A stretch of 32,551 nucleotides of DNA from a virus, in IMG/VR virus record IMGVR_UViG_3300008113_000298, positions 1 to 32,551 of that record; one strand, given 5' to 3'. This document shows, one piece after another, positions 26,443 through 32,551 of this stretch. The position numbers and the translations under genes were made by a program. Numbering within the stretch: position 1 is the first letter of the stretch; each line of letters starts with the position of its first letter. Below the pieces are notes generated by a model, which saw nothing but the letters and a program-made list of their open reading frames with translations, had not been told where the DNA came from and did no database searches.

Positions 26443-26466
26443 GTGAGTAAAAATGTGGGTAGTTAA

Positions 26467-26895
26467 TTATAATATAGTGTTGTCTTGATCGAATCTGTAG
26501 CGCAGGCTTTCAGAAATATTGTAGGGCAAATATGTTAATTCGCACTCTATTTGAAGTCCGCTTTCATATTCGCTGACTGTGATGTTGTCCACAGTAACTC
26601 GTGGATCATAGTTTATGATAGTAGTCACATCCTCGATGATTAGATCTTTAATATCTTCTGTTAGCGGTTCGAATAAGATATCCCAGATTAAAGTTCCAAA
26701 CTTGGGATTTTCTAGTTTTTCGCCGCGACGGATATGAAAGTGATTAGTAATATCCTGCTTGATCAGTGCAATATCGTAGAGTGCAAAATTACCAGATTCT
26801 GCAACCGTGCTAATTCCTCTGTAAGTACGGCTAGTAACAAAACTAGTGTCCTTGCTAGATGGTATTTTTATTCTAGAAACTAAGTTTTTTTCCAT
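26467..26895 (-). CDS. gp25: Baseplate wedge protein, gp25-like
   Basis: 142 residues from the ATG at 26893-26895, close to T4 gp25 (132). A longer frame from 26973 would add 26 residues inside the spike gene and is rejected, because the internal ATG has AGGT (26901-26904) just upstream and starts MEKNLVSRIKIPSS. The body matches the GPW/gp25 family: YDIALIKQDITNHFHIRRGE, then NPKFGTLIWDILFEPLTEDI, IINYDPRVTVDNITV and a final strand region with LTYLPYNISESLRY. In T4 and related contractile machines, gp25 sits in the baseplate core and seeds sheath assembly. It lies between the spike and gp6-like genes, as expected for a core wedge component. Confidence 0.92.
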   Translation of the reverse strand: MEKNLVSRIKIPSSKDTSFVTSRTYRGISTVAESGNFALYDIALIKQDITNHFHIRRGEKLENPKFGTLIWDILFEPLTEDIKDLIIEDVTTIINYDPRVTVDNITVSEYESGLQIECELTYLPYNISESLRYRFDQDNTIL

Positions 26896-26905
26896 GGTGT
26901 ACCTA

Positions 26906-26913
26906 TATTTATT
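26906..26913 (-). promoter_or_regulatory. Possible late promoter motif AATAAATA upstream of gp25
   Basis: Minus strand AAATAAATATAGG, only 10 nt from the gp25 ATG and containing the stop codon of the spike gene. The short distance would leave almost no leader and may cut off the AGGT site, so it is weaker evidence than the other four. Confidence 0.35.
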
Positions 26914-28276
26914 TTGAAACTTTCTTAAACGGATCAGGCGTAGACGTGAGTTTTCCGTCTGTTGGTTTTGCATCGGGAGTATGGCCGGCTGGATTTAGAT
27001 TCTCGTGTCCTGACCAAGGTTCGGCCTGTGGTACACGATTAGGTTTATCGCCACTGCCGGCAGTGCCAGCAGCCGGGCCGTTCATGTGTATTTGAGCCGC
27101 AGTTTCCAAGTGATTGCCGCCACTATTGATATTTGTTGCGCCTGAAGTAGTTATAAATGTATCGGCGCCGGAAACAATTTCCATGGCTGCACCACTGTCT
27201 AAATGCATTTTATCACCGGATAATATATTAACTTTGTTGCCTGCGCTCATATTGATATCTCTATCAGCAGTGATGTTTAAATCATTTTTAGTATGGATAC
27301 TCACACTGTCAGCGGCATAGATATCTAACTTGCCGTTGCTGGTCATTTCGATCCAGGTTGTGCCGCGGGCATTGCCAATATAAATTAAGTCTTCACTGTT
27401 GTGTAACAGAATTTGATGGCCTGTTCTAGTTCTAATTCGAAAACATTCGTTGTGAGGAATTGTTACATCGCCCTCTTCACCGTTGTCAACACTGGCATAT
27501 TCTGGAGGTCCTTCACTTGCGGGTGTTTTACGCAATAATGTATCATTGCCGTCGTCCATGACAAATGTTGTACCACCTAATCTACTAACAAATGCTCCTG
27601 TAACTTTGCTTTCGTAGTGTCCTATATTTCCTTTTTTAGCATTTGGTCTGCGATCAACTGGTCCAGGGGTACTAATACCAAATACCATGCTTGGCATATC
27701 TCTTCTAGCACTAGAAGTAGTAGTTCCTCTAGTTTCATCAGTTGATAGTCCTTGTCTTCCCAGAACATCATTGAAAGGATGAGATGGCTTTTTAATTAGA
27801 GTAGTATCACGTTGTACATTTTCATTAACACGTTTGTTGAATTCTGCAACAACTTTTTTGCCTTTAGTCGGATCTGTATGTGCTTCAGTCGCGGCAAGTC
27901 CAGGCACCATGAAGTTCATATATTCGTCCGGAGCACATCCAATCCAGTAGCCTTGTTTAATATCGCCTTCAATAAAAATTACTGCAACAACTGTGCCCAC
28001 ATCAGGAGGTACTGCCCAGAATCCATAACTTTTTTGTGTACCGTTAAAGTCATTGTTTCTATCAGTATGTTCGACAGCAGTTACTCCGTAAAACGGAGAT
28101 AAGTATCGAACAGGTATAGTTTGTCCTTCTCTATTATAGATATTGCCAACTTCTCGTATTAGTTGCACTTGTAGAGTGCCCATATACTTAGAATCAATAT
28201 TACTTACAATCCTAGCCAGGTAAGGGCCGCCGTTGAGTTTGTTAGAGTCTTCTGATGATCTAATTGGTTCTGACAT
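26909..28276 (-). CDS. gp5: Baseplate central spike, gp5/VgrG-like without lysozyme domain
   Basis: 455 residues. Residues 18-115 form an OB-fold-like start (YLARIVSNIDSKYMGTLQVQ, then WAVPPDVGTVVAVIFIEGD and GYWIGC), typical of gp5 and VgrG. A linker with SRLGGTTFVMDDGN and FRIRTRTGHQILLHN leads to a triple-stranded beta-helix region at about 305-400 of short repeats (LDIYAADSVSIHTKNDLNIT and onward). The T4 gp5 lysozyme domain, normally between OB fold and helix, is absent. After the helix comes a 55-residue Pro/Gly-rich tail with EPWSGHENLNP, which may bind a tip or cargo. The start overlaps the stop of the hub gene by 1 nt (TAATG). The trimer should be the membrane-piercing needle. Confidence 0.9.
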   Translation of the reverse strand: MSEPIRSSEDSNKLNGGPYLARIVSNIDSKYMGTLQVQLIREVGNIYNREGQTIPVRYLSPFYGVTAVEHTDRNNDFNGTQKSYGFWAVPPDVGTVVAVIFIEGDIKQGYWIGCAPDEYMNFMVPGLAATEAHTDPTKGKKVVAEFNKRVNENVQRDTTLIKKPSHPFNDVLGRQGLSTDETRGTTTSSARRDMPSMVFGISTPGPVDRRPNAKKGNIGHYESKVTGAFVSRLGGTTFVMDDGNDTLLRKTPASEGPPEYASVDNGEEGDVTIPHNECFRIRTRTGHQILLHNSEDLIYIGNARGTTWIEMTSNGKLDIYAADSVSIHTKNDLNITADRDINMSAGNKVNILSGDKMHLDSGAAMEIVSGADTFITTSGATNINSGGNHLETAAQIHMNGPAAGTAGSGDKPNRVPQAEPWSGHENLNPAGHTPDAKPTDGKLTSTPDPFKKVSK

Positions 28277-31155
28277 TACGGGCCCATCCAGGAATTTGCA
28301 AACATTTCATTTTTCTCAGCATCGGTCATTACTCCAGTAGCAGACGATGCAGTTACCACGGCGGCCGCGCTTGCATCAGGTGTTTTAGGATCTGCTGAGG
28401 CGCGATTCAATCTAGCATTTTCTGCACGGTCATACGATCCGTCATCAGTTGCGGCATTAGTTGCCACAGGAGTTGCTTCTACACTGTCTGCCGCCTGTCT
28501 AGTTCTTCTCATAAGTTTTAATTCTTGCGTAAATTTTCCACGAGAAATTCTGTGCAATACAAAATTTACTTTGTACAAGCCGCTAAAACTTTCAACGATT
28601 TCAGTATTACCAAAACTCATAATTCCATCATCGCCGTAGTCTAGAGGAGTTCTAAAATTAATAATAATGTCTACTTCCCCGCTTTGATAGTCCATAGCAT
28701 TTGTGTCTGTGACATTGAATCTGCCTGACCCGGTATTACTAAAATTACCCATACCACTATCAGCAAGAAAGTAAGGATCTCCAAAAATTGACATTGTTGC
28801 TGTCATTAAATCTGTTCTACTATCATACAGTGCTTTTTGAAATTGTTTAGCCACTAGTGTTCTATAATCTTCTGAGACTGTGCCACCGTCTTCAGTATTG
28901 ACTTCTGTACGATACCCCATGCCAACGTTTCCTATTAATGAATCTTTAACTTCTGGTCGATTATTTGGAGTTTTTACGCCGGTGTTGGGAGCGGCGGCGC
29001 CTTGTTGACCTGCTTGAGCCGCAGTATTATTACCTTTGCTGTTGTCTGCGGTCACTGTGTTAAAGAACGCTCGTTGAAATTCAATTTCTAAATCAATGAT
29101 TTCAGTATTTTTTCCAGTATAGATATAATCGTAGACTTTTGCCGCTTCTTTTCGTAATCGGTCATAGCCTTTTACTCTAGAGCCGCCGGCTGAAATTTTT
29201 GAACTGTGTGCTTTATAAGGAACAATTTTAAAAATTAATAACTTAGGATCATCGTTGTTACCTATGTTACCTTCCTTTGGTGGTCGATAGTCAACTTGGG
29301 ATTCAATTCTAAACCAGTTAACCATTCCCAATTCATCAATATTTTTGTCTTCGACTGCATCCTTACAATACTTGCTGTTTTGCATTATACTAGATATAGC
29401 ATTAATTATACTAGTTCCCTGACTGTAAATAAATTGTCGTGTACTGCTGTCGTTGACAACTTTGCTTTTCTTAACGGGTTTACTAGCATCTGGTTGCGCA
29501 GTATTTTGCTGATTAACTTTAGTCTCTCCGGCTGTTGTGCTATCAAAATCCATAATGCTTAGACCAATATCATTTAAAGTATCTTCAGACTGTGTTAGAT
29601 TGCTGGCGCTGTCCGCTCGATTAACAGTGATAGTTTCTGTAGTTCGACTGGTTGCGCTTTCTACCTCACCCGATTCGGGATTAAACTGTTGAATAATATC
29701 GCCATCTGGTTTTGGAAACACAATCACGATTTCATCAAATGCAGTTGGTGCTAGTTGTTTTTCTGCTAACTCTTGTAATCGTTTATTAAGCACAGTTTGT
29801 AAACTAAACTCACCGGTTTGTAAAACTTCGCGTACAGTTTTTCCGCTGACTGCTATGTCGCTTTGGAACAAAGAATAGTTATTATTATGCACTATTTCAT
29901 TAGACGGATGACATTTTACTCTGTAAGTTGCTCCGCCGGCTTTTACACTCATTGCAATGTCTTTAACAGTCATTGGAATATGTCTAGTGACATTCTCCAC
30001 CAGCGTTGGGTTTCCGTCTGAATCAAACCCAACAAATTGAATAGTTAATAAAAATATACTATTGAGATAACCGTTTTTCCAACCATTTTTTCTTGCTGCC
30101 ACTTCGCAGGACTGTAAAAATACACCCATGCTGTAGGGTTCTCTAACTTCAAAACTAATGTCGGTGGCATTACTACCTTTGGTTTGTTCATTGTGAGATA
30201 TGATAGACTGCATTTCTAAATTATCAATAAAGAAATCATATTGTCCCGACGGGTTGTCCCTAGTAGTCATATCCGTTTCTTGCAATCGGCTACCGCCGCC
30301 GGCACTCCGTAATACAATCTCTCCTAAGAATCCTGCCTTATAACTTTCTAAAGGTGTTTTGTGCTGGGTCGCTGATATGCTACTCAACGTCATAACTGCA
30401 TTGAAACTGCTAAACTGAGACAACGGATTTATTAAAGGTAATTCAATTTCTTGTGCTGCTGGCGCAGAATTGTCTCCGATTGTTACCGAGTTCCCCACTC
30501 CAGTATCTTTAAGTTTTCGGTCGGCGCCATTGTATACTTCTCGTTTAGGAGGCACTGTACTAGTGCCAGGCTTGGCTGGAGTTGTTGTGCCAGGAGTTGT
30601 TGTGCCAGGTGGCTTAGGCGGAGTGAATCCTGATTTGCCTCCAACATAGGCTTTACCTTCATTGAAATATTTTCCGGCAGAAGTGCCGTTGGCGTCTGTT
30701 TTAGTAAGGCCGCTTTTTATCACGCTGCCAGCACCCACAAGATGAGATGCTGAAACATATCCAGCAACATCTGCTGCCGGAGTATCAGCAGTAATTATAC
30801 CTTTCCTAGACAACGTTTTGTAATTGCTGTCTGCAAGTTTGTCAAAGGCTTGATCTTGTAAGGCTTTGTTGGCAAGGAATCCTTGTTTACTGCCGGGAGG
30901 ATTATTCCAATTGGCAGGATTATCTAACAAATCTTTGTGTCCCTGGGCTCCTAATTTGGAGTACCGTGTGATCACTCCAGGCTTAATTAGCCCTTGGTCT
31001 TGAAGTGCTTGGGCGCCGAATTGATATGCGCCGATGTAACCAAATTTGTTTTCAACTTGGTAATTGCCTGCTGTGGAGCCGCTTTCTTTTAGGCGGATAA
31101 ATTCTCGAAGTTTTTCAGAATTATCAGCACCTAACGTATTTTGCAACTTGGTCAT
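28276..31155 (-). CDS. Baseplate hub protein with N-terminal peptidoglycan hydrolase-like domain
   Basis: 959 residues. Residues 1-175 look like a lytic-transglycosylase/lysozyme-type domain: LREFIRLKESGSTAGNYQ, with Glu24 the likely catalytic acid, then NKFGYIGAYQFGAQALQD and a SASHLVGAG segment. A Pro/Thr linker (177-205, with repeated PGTTT) joins it to a long hub-like part beginning LPLINPLSQFSSFNAVM, with GQYDFFIDNLEMQSII and HIPMTVKDIAMSVKAGGATY. A late segment holds INFRTPLDYGDDGIM and FVLHRISRGKFTQEL. The last 70 residues are Ala-rich and probably flexible. It is next to the spike gene, as expected for a gp27-like hub that holds the needle. Assignment to gp27 is by position and size of the core, not by sequence match. 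It would make the hole in the cell wall that the spike follows. Confidence 0.8.
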   Translation of the reverse strand: MTKLQNTLGADNSEKLREFIRLKESGSTAGNYQVENKFGYIGAYQFGAQALQDQGLIKPGVITRYSKLGAQGHKDLLDNPANWNNPPGSKQGFLANKALQDQAFDKLADSNYKTLSRKGIITADTPAADVAGYVSASHLVGAGSVIKSGLTKTDANGTSAGKYFNEGKAYVGGKSGFTPPKPPGTTTPGTTTPAKPGTSTVPPKREVYNGADRKLKDTGVGNSVTIGDNSAPAAQEIELPLINPLSQFSSFNAVMTLSSISATQHKTPLESYKAGFLGEIVLRSAGGGSRLQETDMTTRDNPSGQYDFFIDNLEMQSIISHNEQTKGSNATDISFEVREPYSMGVFLQSCEVAARKNGWKNGYLNSIFLLTIQFVGFDSDGNPTLVENVTRHIPMTVKDIAMSVKAGGATYRVKCHPSNEIVHNNNYSLFQSDIAVSGKTVREVLQTGEFSLQTVLNKRLQELAEKQLAPTAFDEIVIVFPKPDGDIIQQFNPESGEVESATSRTTETITVNRADSASNLTQSEDTLNDIGLSIMDFDSTTAGETKVNQQNTAQPDASKPVKKSKVVNDSSTRQFIYSQGTSIINAISSIMQNSKYCKDAVEDKNIDELGMVNWFRIESQVDYRPPKEGNIGNNDDPKLLIFKIVPYKAHSSKISAGGSRVKGYDRLRKEAAKVYDYIYTGKNTEIIDLEIEFQRAFFNTVTADNSKGNNTAAQAGQQGAAAPNTGVKTPNNRPEVKDSLIGNVGMGYRTEVNTEDGGTVSEDYRTLVAKQFQKALYDSRTDLMTATMSIFGDPYFLADSGMGNFSNTGSGRFNVTDTNAMDYQSGEVDIIINFRTPLDYGDDGIMSFGNTEIVESFSGLYKVNFVLHRISRGKFTQELKLMRRTRQAADSVEATPVATNAATDDGSYDRAENARLNRASADPKTPDASAAAVVTASSATGVMTDAEKNEMFANSWMGP
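30578..30607. repeat. Two perfect 15-bp tandem repeats in the hub linker
   Basis: The unit ggagttgttgtgcca occurs twice head to tail (30578-30592, 30593-30607). In the minus-strand gene it encodes repeated PGTTT in the linker between the hydrolase and hub domains. This repeat can expand or contract in frame and so change linker length. Confidence 0.9.
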
Positions 31156-31158
31156 ACG

Positions 31159-31461
31159 TTACAGCCCTAGCAATTTAAAAAGTCCTGATTTCTTAGGAAC
31201 ATAAATTTCTACACCTGCCCTAAAATCAAATATAGGATCTTGAATAACGTCTAGGTTGCGCTGTGTAAATACCCACCACAACTTAGTAGAGTCGTACAAA
31301 TAATATGCCAGTAAATCGGGACGATGATTGAACTGAGGTTCAATGCTGTATAAAATGTCATCGTCTTCAGCAGCCACGGGCCTAATTGCAAAGTGATCTA
31401 AGAATCCTGATTTGACTTTAGTCTTTGCCCAAGGACTAGAATTAGTATATTTTACAGCCAT
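31159..31461 (-). CDS. gp53: Baseplate wedge protein, gp53-like
   Basis: 100 residues, shorter than T4 gp53 (196) but with the family core: ILYSIEPQFNHRPDLLAYYL, then YDSTKLWWVFTQRNLDVIQD and DPIFDFRAGVEIYVPKKSG. The second half resembles a LysM-type fold ending in a short strand that sets the protein on its partner. In T4, gp53 joins the wedges around the hub and is needed to start baseplate closure. The ATG overlaps the stop of the tube-cap gene by 1 nt (TAATG), and 3 nt separate its stop from the hub gene, so the first three genes of the operon are closely coupled. Confidence 0.88.
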   Translation of the reverse strand: MAVKYTNSSPWAKTKVKSGFLDHFAIRPVAAEDDDILYSIEPQFNHRPDLLAYYLYDSTKLWWVFTQRNLDVIQDPIFDFRAGVEIYVPKKSGLFKLLGL

Positions 31462-32294
31462 TAGATGAATCCCTTATCGTTGATATAATTACCTTTAACA
31501 AAGTCTTGAAGATTAAAGTTACGTACTGCTTCTCTACTATAGACTGGCATTAATGTTAAAGTAATAACGCTTTTAACTGGAACATATCCCACACCATCAA
31601 CATCGAACTCTGACCCTTCAATAGTTGTATTTCCAACAAATTTACTTGAAATATAATCTACATCTTTAGGCAATTCTACTGAAAAGTTTGTAACTACCAC
31701 AGGCACATTATTAAACACAAAATCACCGTATCCGTTGAGTTTTAGCACCGGTGGAGGTGCTCCTGGATTTTCTGTGTTTTCACCAAAATACATTTTTGTC
31801 ACACTGCGCAAGTAATGAACTGCGGCAATCCAATATGCGGCATCATTACTGTCTTCACAATAAAAATCTCCGGTAATGGTAATCTTATCCAATTTGCTGT
31901 TTTCATAAGATGCAAATGAATAATTATTATGTACAGCATCCATTGCAGAATACGATGCTTGATGAGTCAATGATATACTTGGGGTAAAAGGGAAAATAAA
32001 CTTCCCAATTTCATTAAGGGGTTTTAAAATCTTGCTGTCAGCATATGAGCCGCCCGGAATACTTAAACTAACACGCCAATCTTTTGCTCCTGTAGATGCA
32101 AACTGTGCAGTAGTGGCCTTAGTACCCGATACAGGCTGTGCTCCTGGACTAAGAACTTTGCTTATGGCACCGCCAAACTTTCGTATGTTATCAACTAATC
32201 CGGCGCCGGCTTGAAGTGCAGATCCTGCTCGTCCGCCTACACTGGATCCAAGGCTGTTGGCTCCTTTGACAAAAGTATCTAGATTAAGTGGCAT
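31461..32294 (-). CDS. Baseplate tail-tube cap/initiator, gp48/gp54-like
   Basis: 277 residues. The N-terminal 60 residues are Gly/Ala/Ser-rich and probably flexible or helical. The body is beta-rich with AKDWRVSLSIPGGSYADSKI, FIFPFTPSISLTHQASYSAM, KITITGDFYCEDSNDAAYWI and HYLRSVTKMYFGE, ending with VPVKSVITLTLMPVYSREAV. This is the style of the tube-like proteins that cap the hub and start the tail tube (gp48 and gp54 in T4; both have tube-protein folds). It could be either one, so no symbol is given. GGAG lies 9 nt ahead of the ATG, and a late promoter motif is 21 nt upstream. First gene of the tail operon in this window, followed by gp53. Confidence 0.75.
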   Translation of the reverse strand: MPLNLDTFVKGANSLGSSVGGRAGSALQAGAGLVDNIRKFGGAISKVLSPGAQPVSGTKATTAQFASTGAKDWRVSLSIPGGSYADSKILKPLNEIGKFIFPFTPSISLTHQASYSAMDAVHNNYSFASYENSKLDKITITGDFYCEDSNDAAYWIAAVHYLRSVTKMYFGENTENPGAPPPVLKLNGYGDFVFNNVPVVVTNFSVELPKDVDYISSKFVGNTTIEGSEFDVDGVGYVPVKSVITLTLMPVYSREAVRNFNLQDFVKGNYINDKGFI

Positions 32295-32315
32295 ATTGGC
32301 TATCTCCGTTACACA

Positions 32316-32323
32316 TATTTATT
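32316..32323 (-). promoter_or_regulatory. T4-type late promoter motif AATAAATA for the tail operon
   Basis: Minus strand TCAATAAATATGTG, 21 nt upstream of the tube-cap ATG. It overlaps by two bases the -35 box of the divergent plus-strand promoter, so the two directions share one control region. Confidence 0.65.
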
Positions 32324-32350
32324 GACTTTATTAAGTGCAGAGTTTATTAT
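32322..32350 (+). promoter_or_regulatory. Sigma70-type promoter of the divergent gene
   Basis: Plus strand TTGACT (32322-32327), a 17-nt spacer, TATTAT (32345-32350): five of six consensus matches in each box. The expected start is near 32357, directly at AGGAG (32358-32362). An inverted repeat TTATAG/CTATAA (32347-32352, 32365-32370) places AGGAG in its loop. Confidence 0.7.
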
Positions 32351-32375
32351 AGCATATAGGAGTACTATAAAAATA

Positions 32376-32551
32376 ATGAAAAAAGTTAACTACCTGAATA
32401 ACAAGGATTTGTTGTCAGAAATCCATAAAAGTAAAAATACTTTTAGCAGTTACACAAAACCAGAGTACCATCAATACGATCTTATTCTACCAAGTTTGGA
32501 AAAGATCAATATTCGAACTATTGCAGAAGCCAAACGGGTCAAAGCAAAACG
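32376..32551 (+). CDS. Unknown small protein, N-terminal part only
   Basis: Open from the ATG at 32376 to the right edge: 58 complete codons. The product starts MKKVNYLNNKDLLSEIHKSK, continues with a Tyr-rich stretch (SYTKPEYHQYDLILPSLEKI), then IRTIAEAKRVKAKR, basic at the end of the visible part. The N-terminus is helical and charged, with no signal peptide. It is the only plus-strand gene and is driven by its own sigma70-type promoter, with AGGAG 13 nt before the ATG, a little far. The early-type promoter and divergent direction suggest a role apart from virion assembly. I do not recognise a function. Confidence 0.75.
   Translation, partial: MKKVNYLNNKDLLSEIHKSKNTFSSYTKPEYHQYDLILPSLEKINIRTIAEAKRVKAK

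Noticed and set aside
26426-26447. Small inverted repeat CTCAC/GTGAG around the late motif before gp6
   Set aside because: Only 5 bp with a 12-nt loop and no T-run; it is not seen around the other late motifs.
26896-26973. N-terminal extension of gp25 from an ATG at 26973
   Set aside because: It would overlap the spike gene by 65 nt and make a highly basic leader not found in the gp25 family. The internal ATG at 26895 has AGGT upstream and gives the usual length.
1-32551. Search for tRNA genes, CRISPR arrays, integrase or insertion-sequence signatures
   Set aside because: No cloverleaf-like sequence, regularly spaced repeat, transposase or integrase motif was seen; gaps between genes are all under about 85 nt.

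Overview
The window is a piece of a tailed-phage genome (contractile-tail, T4-like myovirus). It is AT-rich and packed with genes, and almost every gene lies on the minus strand, so the gene order is read from high to low coordinates. The T4-type baseplate set (gp6-, gp25-, gp5- and gp53-like proteins and a tail-tube-cap protein), the tail-collar fibre and the NATAAATA-type late promoter motifs point to the marine/freshwater T4-like phages that infect cyanobacteria, Pelagibacter and relatives. The host cannot be named from this sequence. No tRNA, CRISPR array, integrase or transposon was seen.

Layout on the minus strand, in transcription order: (a) 32294-26467, baseplate core: a gp48/gp54-like tube cap, a gp53-like wedge, a 959-aa hub protein carrying an N-terminal peptidoglycan-hydrolase-like domain, a gp5/VgrG-like spike without a lysozyme domain, and gp25; (b) 26417-9128, wedge: an enlarged gp6-like protein, then one giant gene for a protein of about 4600 aa, in the place where T4 has gp7, taking 42% of the window; (c) 9105-1968, periphery: a 204-aa structural protein, three fibre proteins with related N-termini (one with a tail collar domain) and a 305-aa putative virion protein; (d) 1904-1, a separate cassette of a 115-aa unknown protein and two paralogous glycosyltransferase-like proteins, the last cut by the window edge. 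On the plus strand, a divergent small gene starts at 32376 and runs off the right end.

Regulation can be partly read. T4-type late motifs (A/G)ATAAATA lie 10-23 nt upstream of five structural genes. Two near-consensus sigma70-type promoters (TTGACA-17-TATAAT and TTGACT-17-TATTAT) serve the glycosyltransferase cassette and the divergent gene. The first of these sits inside a 15-bp hairpin whose 3' arm carries the ribosome binding site of the 115-aa gene and is followed by a T-run. Transcripts reading in from the tail operon should fold and hide the site, or stop there; transcripts started locally lack the 5' arm and should be free to translate.

Together the structural genes encode the puncturing device (spike, hub, hydrolase), the wedge ring around it, and the adhesins that recognise the host. 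The glycosyltransferase-like genes probably modify a phage or host surface component. The most unusual elements are the giant wedge-position protein with its seven-blade FG-GAP-like propeller, coiled coil and IPT/TIG domain, the move of the cell-wall hydrolase from the spike to the hub, and the promoter/hairpin switch at 1911-1959.
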